Positions 7,336-14,287 of a DNA stretch of 24,748 bases are shown one piece after another. A model generated the notes under the pieces. That model was not told the DNA's origin and searched no databases. It was given only the letters and a program-made list of their open reading frames with translations. Every line of letters starts with the position of its first letter. Positions within the stretch are counted from its first letter, which is position 1. The position numbers and the translations under genes are program-made. The DNA is from JBJENW01 sp051880395. Lineage in GTDB: Bacteria > Bacillota > Clostridia > Lachnospirales > Lachnospiraceae. The stretch is from the NCBI GenBank assembly GCA_051880395.1, contig JBJENW010000036.1:1-24748 (forward strand), written 5' to 3'.

Positions 7336-8988
7336 ATGAGAGAGAAATATGAGAGTCTTTCGGTTGCGACGTTGCGCGAATTGGCAAAAACCAGAGGCAT
7401 GAAGGGGATTTCTGCTCTGAAAAAAGCGGATTTGATCGAGCGAATGTTGCAGGAAGACGAAAAGGATGCAGCGGAAAAACACGCACAAGAAGCGAAACAA
7501 GCGGCAGTGCAGAAACCGGTACATTCAGACGAGGCGGAAACAAAGTCAGAGGAAAAGATGGATTTTCGGCCACGGCATACTTATACGCGTCGAAATGAAG
7601 AAGAATCCCACCGAACATGGAAAAATGAAGACAGCGGCTATCGACGGACAGAAAATACCAGTTATCGTCGAAATAATGAGGGAGAGCGTACGAATTATAC
7701 CCGTCGGAATGAAAACATTGGTTATCGGCGAACGGATCGTGGCGAAATGCAAGGAATGAACAACTATGCAGATGATGCTTATGTCGCTCGGCGCAGTGAA
7801 GGAGAAAACACTTATCGCCGCAGTGAACCGAAAGTCGAAAATGATTTTGAAAATAGTGAATTGGATAGTGGAATACAGGCAAATGGAATTTTGGAAGTAA
7901 TGCCGGATGGCTATGGTTTTATCCGCTGTGAAAATTATTTGCCGGGAGAAAATGATGTTTATGTGGCGCCGTCTCAGATTCGTCGGTTTAATTTGAAAAC
8001 AGGCGATATTGTTACGGGAAATACAAGAGTTAAGACACAACAGGAAAAATTCAGTGCTTTATTATATATCTCATCGATTAATGGATATCATCCGTCTGAA
8101 GCAACACGTAGAAAGAATTTCGAAGATTTAACCCCGATATTTCCGAATGAACGCCTTCGCATGGAGACGGCGGATAATAATATGGCAATGCGAATTGTTG
8201 ATCTGGTCTCTCCGATCGGAAAAGGGCAGAGAGGAATGATCGTATCACCTCCAAAAGCTGGAAAAACAACACTTTTAAAACAAATGGCGCGCTCGATTGT
8301 GAAGAATAACCCGGATATGCGTGTGATTATTCTTTTGATTGATGAGCGTCCAGAGGAAGTGACAGACATCAAAGAAGCCATTGAAGGAGAAAATGTAGAA
8401 GTGATTTATTCTACATTTGACGAATTACCGGAGCATCATAAACGTGTTTCTGAAATGGTGATCGAGAGAGCAAAACGTTTGGTGGAGCATAAGCAGGATG
8501 TGACCATTCTCTTAGATAGCATCACACGTTTGGCAAGGGCATATAATCTTACAGTTCCACCGAGTGGACGTACGCTTTCTGGCGGTCTTGATCCGGCGGC
8601 ACTTCATATGCCGAAACGCTTTTTTGGTGCAGCCAGAAAAATGCGGGAGGGCGGCAGTCTGACGATTCTTGCGACCGCATTGGTAGATACAGGAAGCAAA
8701 ATGGATGATGTGGTATATGAAGAGTTTAAGGGAACTGGAAATATGGAACTGGTTTTAGATCGGAAATTATCCGAAAAACGTGTATTTCCTGCAATTGATA
8801 TTACGCGTTCCGGTACGCGAAGAGAGGACTTGCTGTTAGATGCACAGGAACAGGAAGCTGTGACACATATGCGCCGGGCAATCAACGGCATGCGCACAGA
8901 AGAAGCTGTGGAAAATATTTTAAACATGTTTGCACATACTAAAAATAATCGTGAGTTTATCGAAACTGTGAAAAAGACAAAGTTATAG
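7336..8988 (+). CDS. rho: Transcription termination factor Rho
   Basis: Rho is a hexameric RNA-dependent ATPase/translocase that terminates transcription. The 550-residue protein has a Rho_N helical domain at about 1-45 (TLRELAKTRGMKGISALKKADLI). A long low-complexity insertion runs from about 75 to 170. The cold-shock-type RNA-binding domain follows from about 180 (GILEVMPDGYGFIR). The ATPase domain has Walker A PPKAGKTT (about 305-312), DERPEEVTD, Walker B VTILLDSITR, the Q-loop-like GRTLSGGLDP region and the R-loop KMREGGSLTI. The insertion repeats Y(T)RR motifs with Asn, Glu and Arg, and predicts intrinsic disorder and positive patches. The start has an AAGGAG site eight bases upstream. 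A promoter for rpmE begins shortly after the stop. Confidence 0.97.
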   Translation: MREKYESLSVATLRELAKTRGMKGISALKKADLIERMLQEDEKDAAEKHAQEAKQAAVQKPVHSDEAETKSEEKMDFRPRHTYTRRNEEESHRTWKNEDSGYRRTENTSYRRNNEGERTNYTRRNENIGYRRTDRGEMQGMNNYADDAYVARRSEGENTYRRSEPKVENDFENSELDSGIQANGILEVMPDGYGFIRCENYLPGENDVYVAPSQIRRFNLKTGDIVTGNTRVKTQQEKFSALLYISSINGYHPSEATRRKNFEDLTPIFPNERLRMETADNNMAMRIVDLVSPIGKGQRGMIVSPPKAGKTTLLKQMARSIVKNNPDMRVIILLIDERPEEVTDIKEAIEGENVEVIYSTFDELPEHHKRVSEMVIERAKRLVEHKQDVTILLDSITRLARAYNLTVPPSGRTLSGGLDPAALHMPKRFFGAARKMREGGSLTILATALVDTGSKMDDVVYEEFKGTGNMELVLDRKLSEKRVFPAIDITRSGTRREDLLLDAQEQEAVTHMRRAINGMRTEEAVENILNMFAHTKNNREFIETVKKTKL

Positions 8989-8998
8989 TAGAAAATGC

Positions 8999-9027
8999 TT
9001 GCATAGCTGTAAGAGATATGCTATACT
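8999..9027 (+). promoter_or_regulatory. SigA-type promoter of rpmE
   Basis: TTGCAT (8999-9004) and TATACT (9022-9027) are separated by 17 bases, with an extended TGC before the -10. It begins ten bases after the rho stop codon and gives a leader of about 110 nt. Confidence 0.75.
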
Positions 9028-9035
9028 AATAACGC

Positions 9036-9119
9036 TGTTTATCGGGATGAAAAGAATGGCGGTCGTGTAGAGGCTATGTTCCAGCAATATAGTCCGAGGA
9101 GCAGACAAAGAGATAAATA
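9036..9119 (+). promoter_or_regulatory. Structured leader of rpmE, candidate L31 autoregulatory element
   Basis: The rpmE leader can fold into a closed structure. Outer arms at about 9036-9043 and 9112-9119 form eight pairs including one G-U. Inside is a strong hairpin with a 9-bp stem (9072-9080 with 9086-9094) and loop CCAGC. L31 leaders that bind the ribosomal protein are known in several bacterial groups, including Firmicutes. The position and compact fold fit that class, but I could not test the consensus. The ribosome binding site lies downstream of the closing stem. Confidence 0.5.
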
Positions 9120-9144
9120 TTATTTTTAGATGTGAGGTGAAAAC

Positions 9145-9348
9145 ATGAAGGCAGGAATCCATCCAGATTATTATCAGGCTACAGTTACATGTAACTGTGG
9201 AAATACGTTTGTAACAGGTTCAACAAAGGAAAATCTTCACGTTGAAATTTGTTCAAAATGTCATCCGTTCTATACAGGACTTCAGAAATCTGCAAGAGCT
9301 GATGGACGTATCGATAAGTTCAACAAGAAGTATGGTTTTAACAAATAA
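9145..9348 (+). CDS. rpmE: 50S ribosomal protein L31, zinc-binding type
   Basis: The 67-residue protein is ribosomal protein L31 of the large subunit, found at the bridge between subunits. It begins MKAGIHPDYY and keeps four cysteines, Cys16, Cys18, Cys36 and Cys39 (CNC and CSKC). This is the zinc-binding form, in contrast to the cysteine-free form that many bacteria express under zinc limitation. The length is normal and the C-terminus ends in the expected basic KFNKKYGF segment. The start is preceded by GAGGTG. It has its own promoter, a structured leader and a terminator, so it can be regulated apart from rho and the downstream genes. Confidence 0.96.
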   Translation: MKAGIHPDYYQATVTCNCGNTFVTGSTKENLHVEICSKCHPFYTGLQKSARADGRIDKFNKKYGFNK

Positions 9349-9367
9349 GTATTTGATAATACAGGAC

Positions 9368-9400
9368 AAGGTTGAGGTTGCAAAATCTCAACCTTTTTTT
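9368..9400 (+). terminator. Rho-independent terminator after rpmE
   Basis: A 9-bp stem (9368-9376 with 9387-9395) is followed by a run of T through 9400. It lies 20 bases after the rpmE stop and ends just before the ribosome binding site of the DUF1385 gene. That gene shows no clear promoter and may depend on readthrough. Confidence 0.85.
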
Positions 9401-9416
9401 GGAAAAGAGGAAACAA

Positions 9417-10331
9417 ATGGCATATTCCGGGATTGGCGGACAGGCTGTATTAGAAGGCGTGATGATGAAACACGAGGATCAGTACGCGGTTGCAGTCCGA
9501 AAGCCAGATCAAGAGATTGTTGTGGATGTGCATAAGGATACTGGCATCTGCAAGCATAAAATTGTAAAAAAAATACCGATTTTGCGTGGTATTTTAAACT
9601 TTATAGATTCCCTTGTTCTGGGGATGAAAACATTGACTTATTCTGCGGCTTTTTACGATGAGGAAAAAGAGGCAGAGAAAGAAACTTCACAGAAAAAAGA
9701 AAATCTGATCATGGGGATGACGGTGGCGTTTTCGATTGTTCTGGCGGTGGCGGTATTTGTCATGTTGCCGTATGGAATCGCAGAATTCTTTCATAAATAT
9801 TTGCCGGCATACTGGATGTTTGCCATGGTGGAAGGAATGATCCGGTTGGGAATTTTTCTGATTTACTTAGCAGCAATTTCACAGATGGAAGATATTCGGC
9901 GTGTGTTCATGTATCACGGTGCCGAGCACAAGTGCATCAATTGCATCGAGCACGGAATGGATCTGACGGTGGAGAATGTTCGGAAAAGTTCCCGTCTGCA
10001 CAAACGCTGTGGAACGAGTTTTTTATTGATCGTGTTGTTGATCACGATTCTGTTTTTTATGTTTATTCGTGTAGAGTCACCGGTTTTACGTCTGGTTTAT
10101 CGGTTATTGCTGGTACCTGTGATTGCAGGTGTGGCATATGAGTTTATTCGATTGGCGGGACGTACAGACAATTTGATCATAGATATTTTTAGCAAACCGG
10201 GGTTGTGGCTGCAACGGCTGACTACGCGTGAACCGGATGATGCGATGATCGAGGTTGGAATCGCATCGGTGGAGGCTGTGTTTGACTGGAAAGCATATCT
10301 GGAAGAGCAAAAGACCGCACAGACAGAGTGA
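9417..10331 (+). CDS. DUF1385 family membrane protein (YqhQ-like)
   Basis: The 304-residue protein belongs to the DUF1385/YqhQ family of integral membrane proteins with no proven biochemical function. The ATG at 9417 is chosen because AAGAGG ends six bases before it and the family motif GGQAVLEGVMM then starts at residue 7. The frame continues 15 codons upstream, but that part reads through the rpmE terminator. A second conserved motif, YHGAEHKCINCIEHG, is at about 166-180 and could bind metal. Hydrophobic segments lie at about 100-128, 138-160, 198-218 and 228-248. This position between rpmE and prmC is common in clostridia. A role in translation or the envelope cannot be decided from sequence. 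Confidence 0.88.
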   Translation: MAYSGIGGQAVLEGVMMKHEDQYAVAVRKPDQEIVVDVHKDTGICKHKIVKKIPILRGILNFIDSLVLGMKTLTYSAAFYDEEKEAEKETSQKKENLIMGMTVAFSIVLAVAVFVMLPYGIAEFFHKYLPAYWMFAMVEGMIRLGIFLIYLAAISQMEDIRRVFMYHGAEHKCINCIEHGMDLTVENVRKSSRLHKRCGTSFLLIVLLITILFFMFIRVESPVLRLVYRLLLVPVIAGVAYEFIRLAGRTDNLIIDIFSKPGLWLQRLTTREPDDAMIEVGIASVEAVFDWKAYLEEQKTAQTE

Positions 10332-10353
10332 ATAGAAAAATAAGAGGGATTTT

Positions 10354-11190
10354 ATGAATTTTAGAGAAGCGATAACGGCCGGAACACTGATACTGAACAA
10401 AGCAAATGTGCCGGACAGTGAAATCGATGCGAGACAATTATTAGAAAAGGCCTGTAAGATCGATCGAAATTATTATTATCTGCATATGGAAGAAGAATTG
10501 ACACAGGAGCAACAAAAAGAGTTCGAGAGTCTGGTCAAAAAACGGGCGGAGCGGATTCCACTGCAGTATATCACTGGAGAACAGGAATTTATGGGACTTT
10601 TATTTAAAGTAAATTCCAGCGTTCTGATTCCACGTCAGGACACGGAAATTTTGGTAGAGCAGGCATTGAACGTGTGCAGACCACAGATGAAAGTGCTCGA
10701 TATGTGCACCGGCTCCGGCTGTATTATTATCAGTCTTGCAAAATATGTAGAAAATCTGGAGGCATATGGTGTAGATGTTTCAAAACAGGCATTGCTTCAG
10801 GCAAAAGAAAATGCACGCCTAAACGGGGTGCAGGTGAACTGGGAGCGCAGCGACTTGTTTGAAAATGTGAAAGATACGTTTGATATGATCCTATCGAATC
10901 CGCCTTATATTCCAACTGCGCAGATTGAAACCTTGATGCCGGAGGTGCGGGACTTTGAACCGATCGAGGCATTGGATGGAAAGGAAGACGGTCTGTTTTT
11001 TTATAACAAGATCATTGAGCAGAGTACAGAATATTTAAATCGAAACGGATTTCTGTATTTGGAAATCGGTTGTGATCAGGCAGAAGCGGTTCAAAAACAG
11101 ATGCAAAAAGTCGGATTTGGGGACATTGAGGTGGTGAAAGATCTCGCGGGACTCGATCGCGTGGTGAAAGGAAAACTATTGGCACACTAG
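10354..11190 (+). CDS. prmC: Peptide chain release factor glutamine N5-methyltransferase
   Basis: PrmC (HemK) uses S-adenosylmethionine to methylate the glutamine of the GGQ motif in release factors, which raises termination efficiency. The 278-residue protein has the expected helical N-terminal domain (residues of about 1-90). The methyltransferase fold follows. Its SAM-binding motif LDMCTGSGCI is around Asp116, and the NPPY motif at 182-185 binds the target glutamine. The start at 10354 has an AGAGGGA site just upstream. It is 22 bases after the DUF1385 stop and is followed by prfA, its substrate, a classic pairing. Confidence 0.96.
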   Translation: MNFREAITAGTLILNKANVPDSEIDARQLLEKACKIDRNYYYLHMEEELTQEQQKEFESLVKKRAERIPLQYITGEQEFMGLLFKVNSSVLIPRQDTEILVEQALNVCRPQMKVLDMCTGSGCIIISLAKYVENLEAYGVDVSKQALLQAKENARLNGVQVNWERSDLFENVKDTFDMILSNPPYIPTAQIETLMPEVRDFEPIEALDGKEDGLFFYNKIIEQSTEYLNRNGFLYLEIGCDQAEAVQKQMQKVGFGDIEVVKDLAGLDRVVKGKLLAH

Positions 11191-11244
11191 TGTGTTGGGG
11201 AGCAAAGAGATTGGAAAAGCAGATCATAGAAAGGAAAGAAAGAA

Positions 11245-12318
11245 ATGTTTGATAAATTAGAAGATATTCTCATTCGTTTTGAGGAAGTACTGAGTGAGCT
11301 GAGTGAACCGGATGTGGCAAATGATCCGGAACGCTTCCGAAAGTTAATGAAAGAGCAGAGCGATCTGGCTCCGCTTGTAGAAGCTTATAAAGAGTACAAA
11401 AAACAGAATGAAACGATTGAAGACAGTAAGCAGATTCTGGAAGAAGAAAAAGATGAGGAACTTCGAGAACTTGCAAAAGAAGAGATGAATGAGGCAAAAG
11501 AAAAAGTAGAAGAATTAGAAAACCGTTTAAAGATTTTGCTGCTTCCGAAAGATCCGAATGATGATAAGAACGTGATCGTGGAGATCCGTGCAGGTGCCGG
11601 CGGTGATGAGGCGGCATTGTTTGCGGCAGAAATTTATCGTATGTATGTACATTTCGCAGAGAGCAAGGGCTGGAAAGTGGAGACGATGGAATGCGAAGAA
11701 ATTGGAATCGGCGGTATGAAGAGTGTGACGTTTATGATCACCGGACAGGGTGCTTATTCTGTGATGAAATATGAATCCGGAGTCCATCGTGTACAGCGTG
11801 TACCGGAGACAGAATCCGGCGGAAGAATCCATACTTCTACGATTTCTGTTGCAGTGATGCCGGAAGCAGAGGAAGTGGAGATCAATATTGATGAAAAAGA
11901 TATTCGAATTGATGTTATGCGTGCGTCCGGAAATGGTGGTCAGTGTGTCAACACGACGGATTCAGCTGTACGTCTGACCCATTATCCGTCCGGTATCGTG
12001 GTATATAGCCAGACGGAAAAATCTCAGATTCAGAATAAGGCAAAAGCGTTTGCGATCTTGCGTACAAAATTGTACGATATTGAATGTCAAAAAGCGCATG
12101 ATGCAGAAGCTGAGGCCCGTAGAAGCCAGATCGGAACCGGAGATCGTTCTGAAAAAATTCGTACCTATAACTTCCCGCAGGGACGTGTGACGGATCATAG
12201 AATCAATCTGACATTGTATAAATTGGATAAAATCATGAATGGTGATATACAAGAGATCATTGATGCATGTATCGCAGCCGATCAGGCAGCGAAGTTGGCG
12301 AAGATGCAGGATGATTAA
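11245..12318 (+). CDS. prfA: Peptide chain release factor 1
   Basis: RF1 recognises UAA and UAG stop codons and triggers peptide release. The 357-residue length is normal. The N-terminal helical domain is followed by the codon-recognition motif PET at 187-189 (the PxT tripeptide that marks RF1 rather than RF2). The catalytic GGQ is at 231-233, within SGNGGQCVNTTDSAVRLTH. A basic tail segment, GDRSEKIRTYNFPQGRVTDHR, is present as expected. The residue after GGQ is Cys, where many RF1 proteins have His. The start is preceded by an AAAGGAAAG site. A strong hairpin terminator follows at 12383-12421. Confidence 0.97.
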   Translation: MFDKLEDILIRFEEVLSELSEPDVANDPERFRKLMKEQSDLAPLVEAYKEYKKQNETIEDSKQILEEEKDEELRELAKEEMNEAKEKVEELENRLKILLLPKDPNDDKNVIVEIRAGAGGDEAALFAAEIYRMYVHFAESKGWKVETMECEEIGIGGMKSVTFMITGQGAYSVMKYESGVHRVQRVPETESGGRIHTSTISVAVMPEAEEVEINIDEKDIRIDVMRASGNGGQCVNTTDSAVRLTHYPSGIVVYSQTEKSQIQNKAKAFAILRTKLYDIECQKAHDAEAEARRSQIGTGDRSEKIRTYNFPQGRVTDHRINLTLYKLDKIMNGDIQEIIDACIAADQAAKLAKMQDD

Positions 12319-12382
12319 TAAAGCTTCGCGAGAGAAGATGTGCAAGAAACGGTGAGTGAAGAAATTTCATAAAAAATTAGAG

Positions 12383-12421
12383 TGTCCTATATCAGAGGAA
12401 AAGCTTGATATAGGGCATTTT
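12383..12421 (+). terminator. Rho-independent terminator after prfA
   Basis: A 12-bp stem (12383-12394 with 12406-12417, one G-U) with an 11-base loop is followed by TTTT. It lies about 65 bases after the prfA stop and just before the next promoter. Confidence 0.8.
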
Positions 12422-12435
12422 ATGTATATTGAAAG

Positions 12436-12464
12436 TTGCATGTAATGTTAGGAAATGGTATACT
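12436..12464 (+). promoter_or_regulatory. SigA-type promoter of the membrane glycosyltransferase-like operon
   Basis: TTGCAT (12436-12441) and TATACT (12459-12464) are 17 bases apart, with TGG forming an extended -10. The leader to the annotated start codon at 12550 is about 80 nt. Confidence 0.75.
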
Positions 12465-12523
12465 TACAATGGAAATAAAACATCAACTTTGATACATGAT
12501 CAGCGGCAGAACGGAGAAATTTG

Positions 12524-12553
12524 ATGAGAGAAACAGAAAGGATTAGACAATGA
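12524..12553 (+). CDS. Nine-codon upstream ORF overlapping the next start codon
   Basis: An ATG at 12524 with a GGAG motif seven bases upstream opens a nine-codon frame, MRETERIRQ. Its stop codon TGA overlaps the ATG at 12550 as ATGA. The arrangement would couple translation of the membrane protein to that of the short peptide. The peptide has no recognisable function and the ORF could be chance. Confidence 0.35.
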   Translation: MRETERIRQ

Positions 12554-14283
12554 TGCGAAAAGTATATATGAAAGTATATCAATGGGCGAGTATAGGATTT
12601 TTTTCGGCAGCGGCGGTTTGGTTGTTTTTGATGAGCGTATGCGGGACTTGTTTTTTTGTGGCACCGACGGAACGAACTGCATTTAAAAGGGATGCAGTCT
12701 GGTTGAACATTCTTGTGTTGGCAGGAGGTTTGATTCTGATATATTTTGCATATAAAAATCAAAAAATCCGGTCTCTGGCGGAAAAGATAACAAATGATCC
12801 AAAAACCTATCGAAAAGTCAAAACCGGGCTGTTATGCATCTATGGGATATTTGCCTTTTTATTTGTGATCGGGACACAGTATGTACCGCGTGCAGATCAG
12901 GAATATGTATTGGATGCAGCATATCAGTTGAAAATAGGAAATTATGATATGTGGAAAAAGGGTGGATACATGGAAATGTATTCCAATCAGAATGGGATCG
13001 TGCTGATTTTATATTTGTTTTCACTTATTTTTGGAGATAAAAATTTTCTGGCGTTTCAGCTTTTGAATGCGGTAGTGTTGGTCGTGCTTATGAAACAGAT
13101 GATGGACATTTCGGGGGTGCTGGGAACATCCAAAACAGGGCAGCTTGTGGTAGGACTCCTTCAGATCATTTATTGTCCGCTTCTGTTTTATACATTTTTT
13201 GTATATGGAAATATCATCGGATTGAGCCTGTCTCTGTTCGCCATTCAGTCTGAGTGGAACTATTTTGATTCCAAGGAAAAGAAATATGCTGTATATGCAG
13301 CAGTTGGAATTGCAATGGCAGTCATGATAAAAAATAATTATTTGATCTTTATGCTGGGAATGCTCGTTTATGCTTTAGGCGAAGTGATCGGGAAAAAACA
13401 GTGGAGAGGTCTGATTTTTGGGCTGGGAATTTTGGCTGCTTTCTTCGGACAAAAAACAATGACGCAGATGATCGTAGAAAACGTAACTGGGCAAGAATTG
13501 GAAGGTGGAGCATCATCGTTTGCATGGATCGCGATGGGATTGCAGGAAGGCGGGTATTTGCCGGACGGCTGGTATAATAACTATGTACCGGACAGTTATG
13601 CACAGGCAAATTATGACAGAGACGTTCAGGCTGAAATGAATAAAGAAGAAATAAAAAATCGTTTGACATTTTTTAAAGAGAATAAAGAGCAGACACAAAA
13701 ATTTATATATCGAAAACTATCCTCCGAATGGAATAATCCGTCCTTTCAGGGCATGTGCATCTCACAGGGCTGTGAGACACACATCGAGCCGAATGCGCTG
13801 ATCAGTTGGGTGATGTCGCCAAAAGGTTCCTATCTTTTAACAGCTTTTTGGAAGTATATACAATTTTTTATTCTGGCTGGCGTGCTGCTTTTTTTGCTCG
13901 GGGGATGCTATAAAATGGCCGGAGAAAAAAGTCTGGTTTTGCTCGTCACATTTGTGGGAGGATTTTTGTTTCACATGTTTTGGGAGGCGAAAGCACAATA
14001 CACGATTTCCTATTTTGTGATGCTTTTCCCGTTAGCCTGGATCGGGGTACAAAATGCCTGCCATTGCGTGAACCAATGGATAAAACACGACAAAGAAAGC
14101 GGATTGTATATGTTTAAGAAAAAGAAAAATCGGGTAAAATGCGTGCTGTTATTGGTGGGAATCATTCTTACGATCGCACTACCGGATGTTCGAAAACTTT
14201 ATTATCCGTCAGAAGACGTCATCAATTTTGCAGAGTATGAACAAGAAATGCTTCAAGAAAACAACAGTGAAGGGAAGGAATAG
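12550..14283 (+). CDS. Polytopic membrane protein, probable GT-C-type glycosyltransferase
   Basis: The 577-residue protein has about 11-13 hydrophobic helices and the general plan of GT-C (ArnT/PMT-like) transferases, which use lipid-linked sugars outside the membrane. After two N-terminal helices and a cytoplasmic loop, the first large outer loop begins with PRADQEYVLDAA. Asp116 in it is a good candidate for the catalytic acid. A large extracellular loop of about 120 residues (from about 310 to 430), rich in Asn, Tyr and Trp, separates the helix groups. I do not know the acceptor or donor, and no closer family name can be given. AAAGGA lies eight bases before the ATG at 12550; an adjacent ATG at 12553 is an alternative. 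The next gene starts four bases after the stop. Confidence 0.75.
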   Translation: MMRKVYMKVYQWASIGFFSAAAVWLFLMSVCGTCFFVAPTERTAFKRDAVWLNILVLAGGLILIYFAYKNQKIRSLAEKITNDPKTYRKVKTGLLCIYGIFAFLFVIGTQYVPRADQEYVLDAAYQLKIGNYDMWKKGGYMEMYSNQNGIVLILYLFSLIFGDKNFLAFQLLNAVVLVVLMKQMMDISGVLGTSKTGQLVVGLLQIIYCPLLFYTFFVYGNIIGLSLSLFAIQSEWNYFDSKEKKYAVYAAVGIAMAVMIKNNYLIFMLGMLVYALGEVIGKKQWRGLIFGLGILAAFFGQKTMTQMIVENVTGQELEGGASSFAWIAMGLQEGGYLPDGWYNNYVPDSYAQANYDRDVQAEMNKEEIKNRLTFFKENKEQTQKFIYRKLSSEWNNPSFQGMCISQGCETHIEPNALISWVMSPKGSYLLTAFWKYIQFFILAGVLLFLLGGCYKMAGEKSLVLLVTFVGGFLFHMFWEAKAQYTISYFVMLFPLAWIGVQNACHCVNQWIKHDKESGLYMFKKKKNRVKCVLLLVGIILTIALPDVRKLYYPSEDVINFAEYEQEMLQENNSEGKE

Positions 14284-14287
14284 TAGC

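Noticed and set aside
7558..7850. Repeats in the rho insertion as a CRISPR or DNA tandem repeat array
   Set aside because: The repetition is at protein level with variable spacing, the DNA is not identical between units, and the frame is open throughout.
7304..7882. 192-codon open frame on the minus strand opposite rho
   Set aside because: It lies opposite the low-complexity rho insertion, has no ribosome binding site, and its product is biased (His/Phe/Ser/Pro) as expected from a shadow frame.
9372..9416. Upstream extension of the DUF1385 reading frame
   Set aside because: It runs through the rpmE terminator and precedes the AAGAGG ribosome binding site; the family motif starts seven residues after the ATG at 9417.
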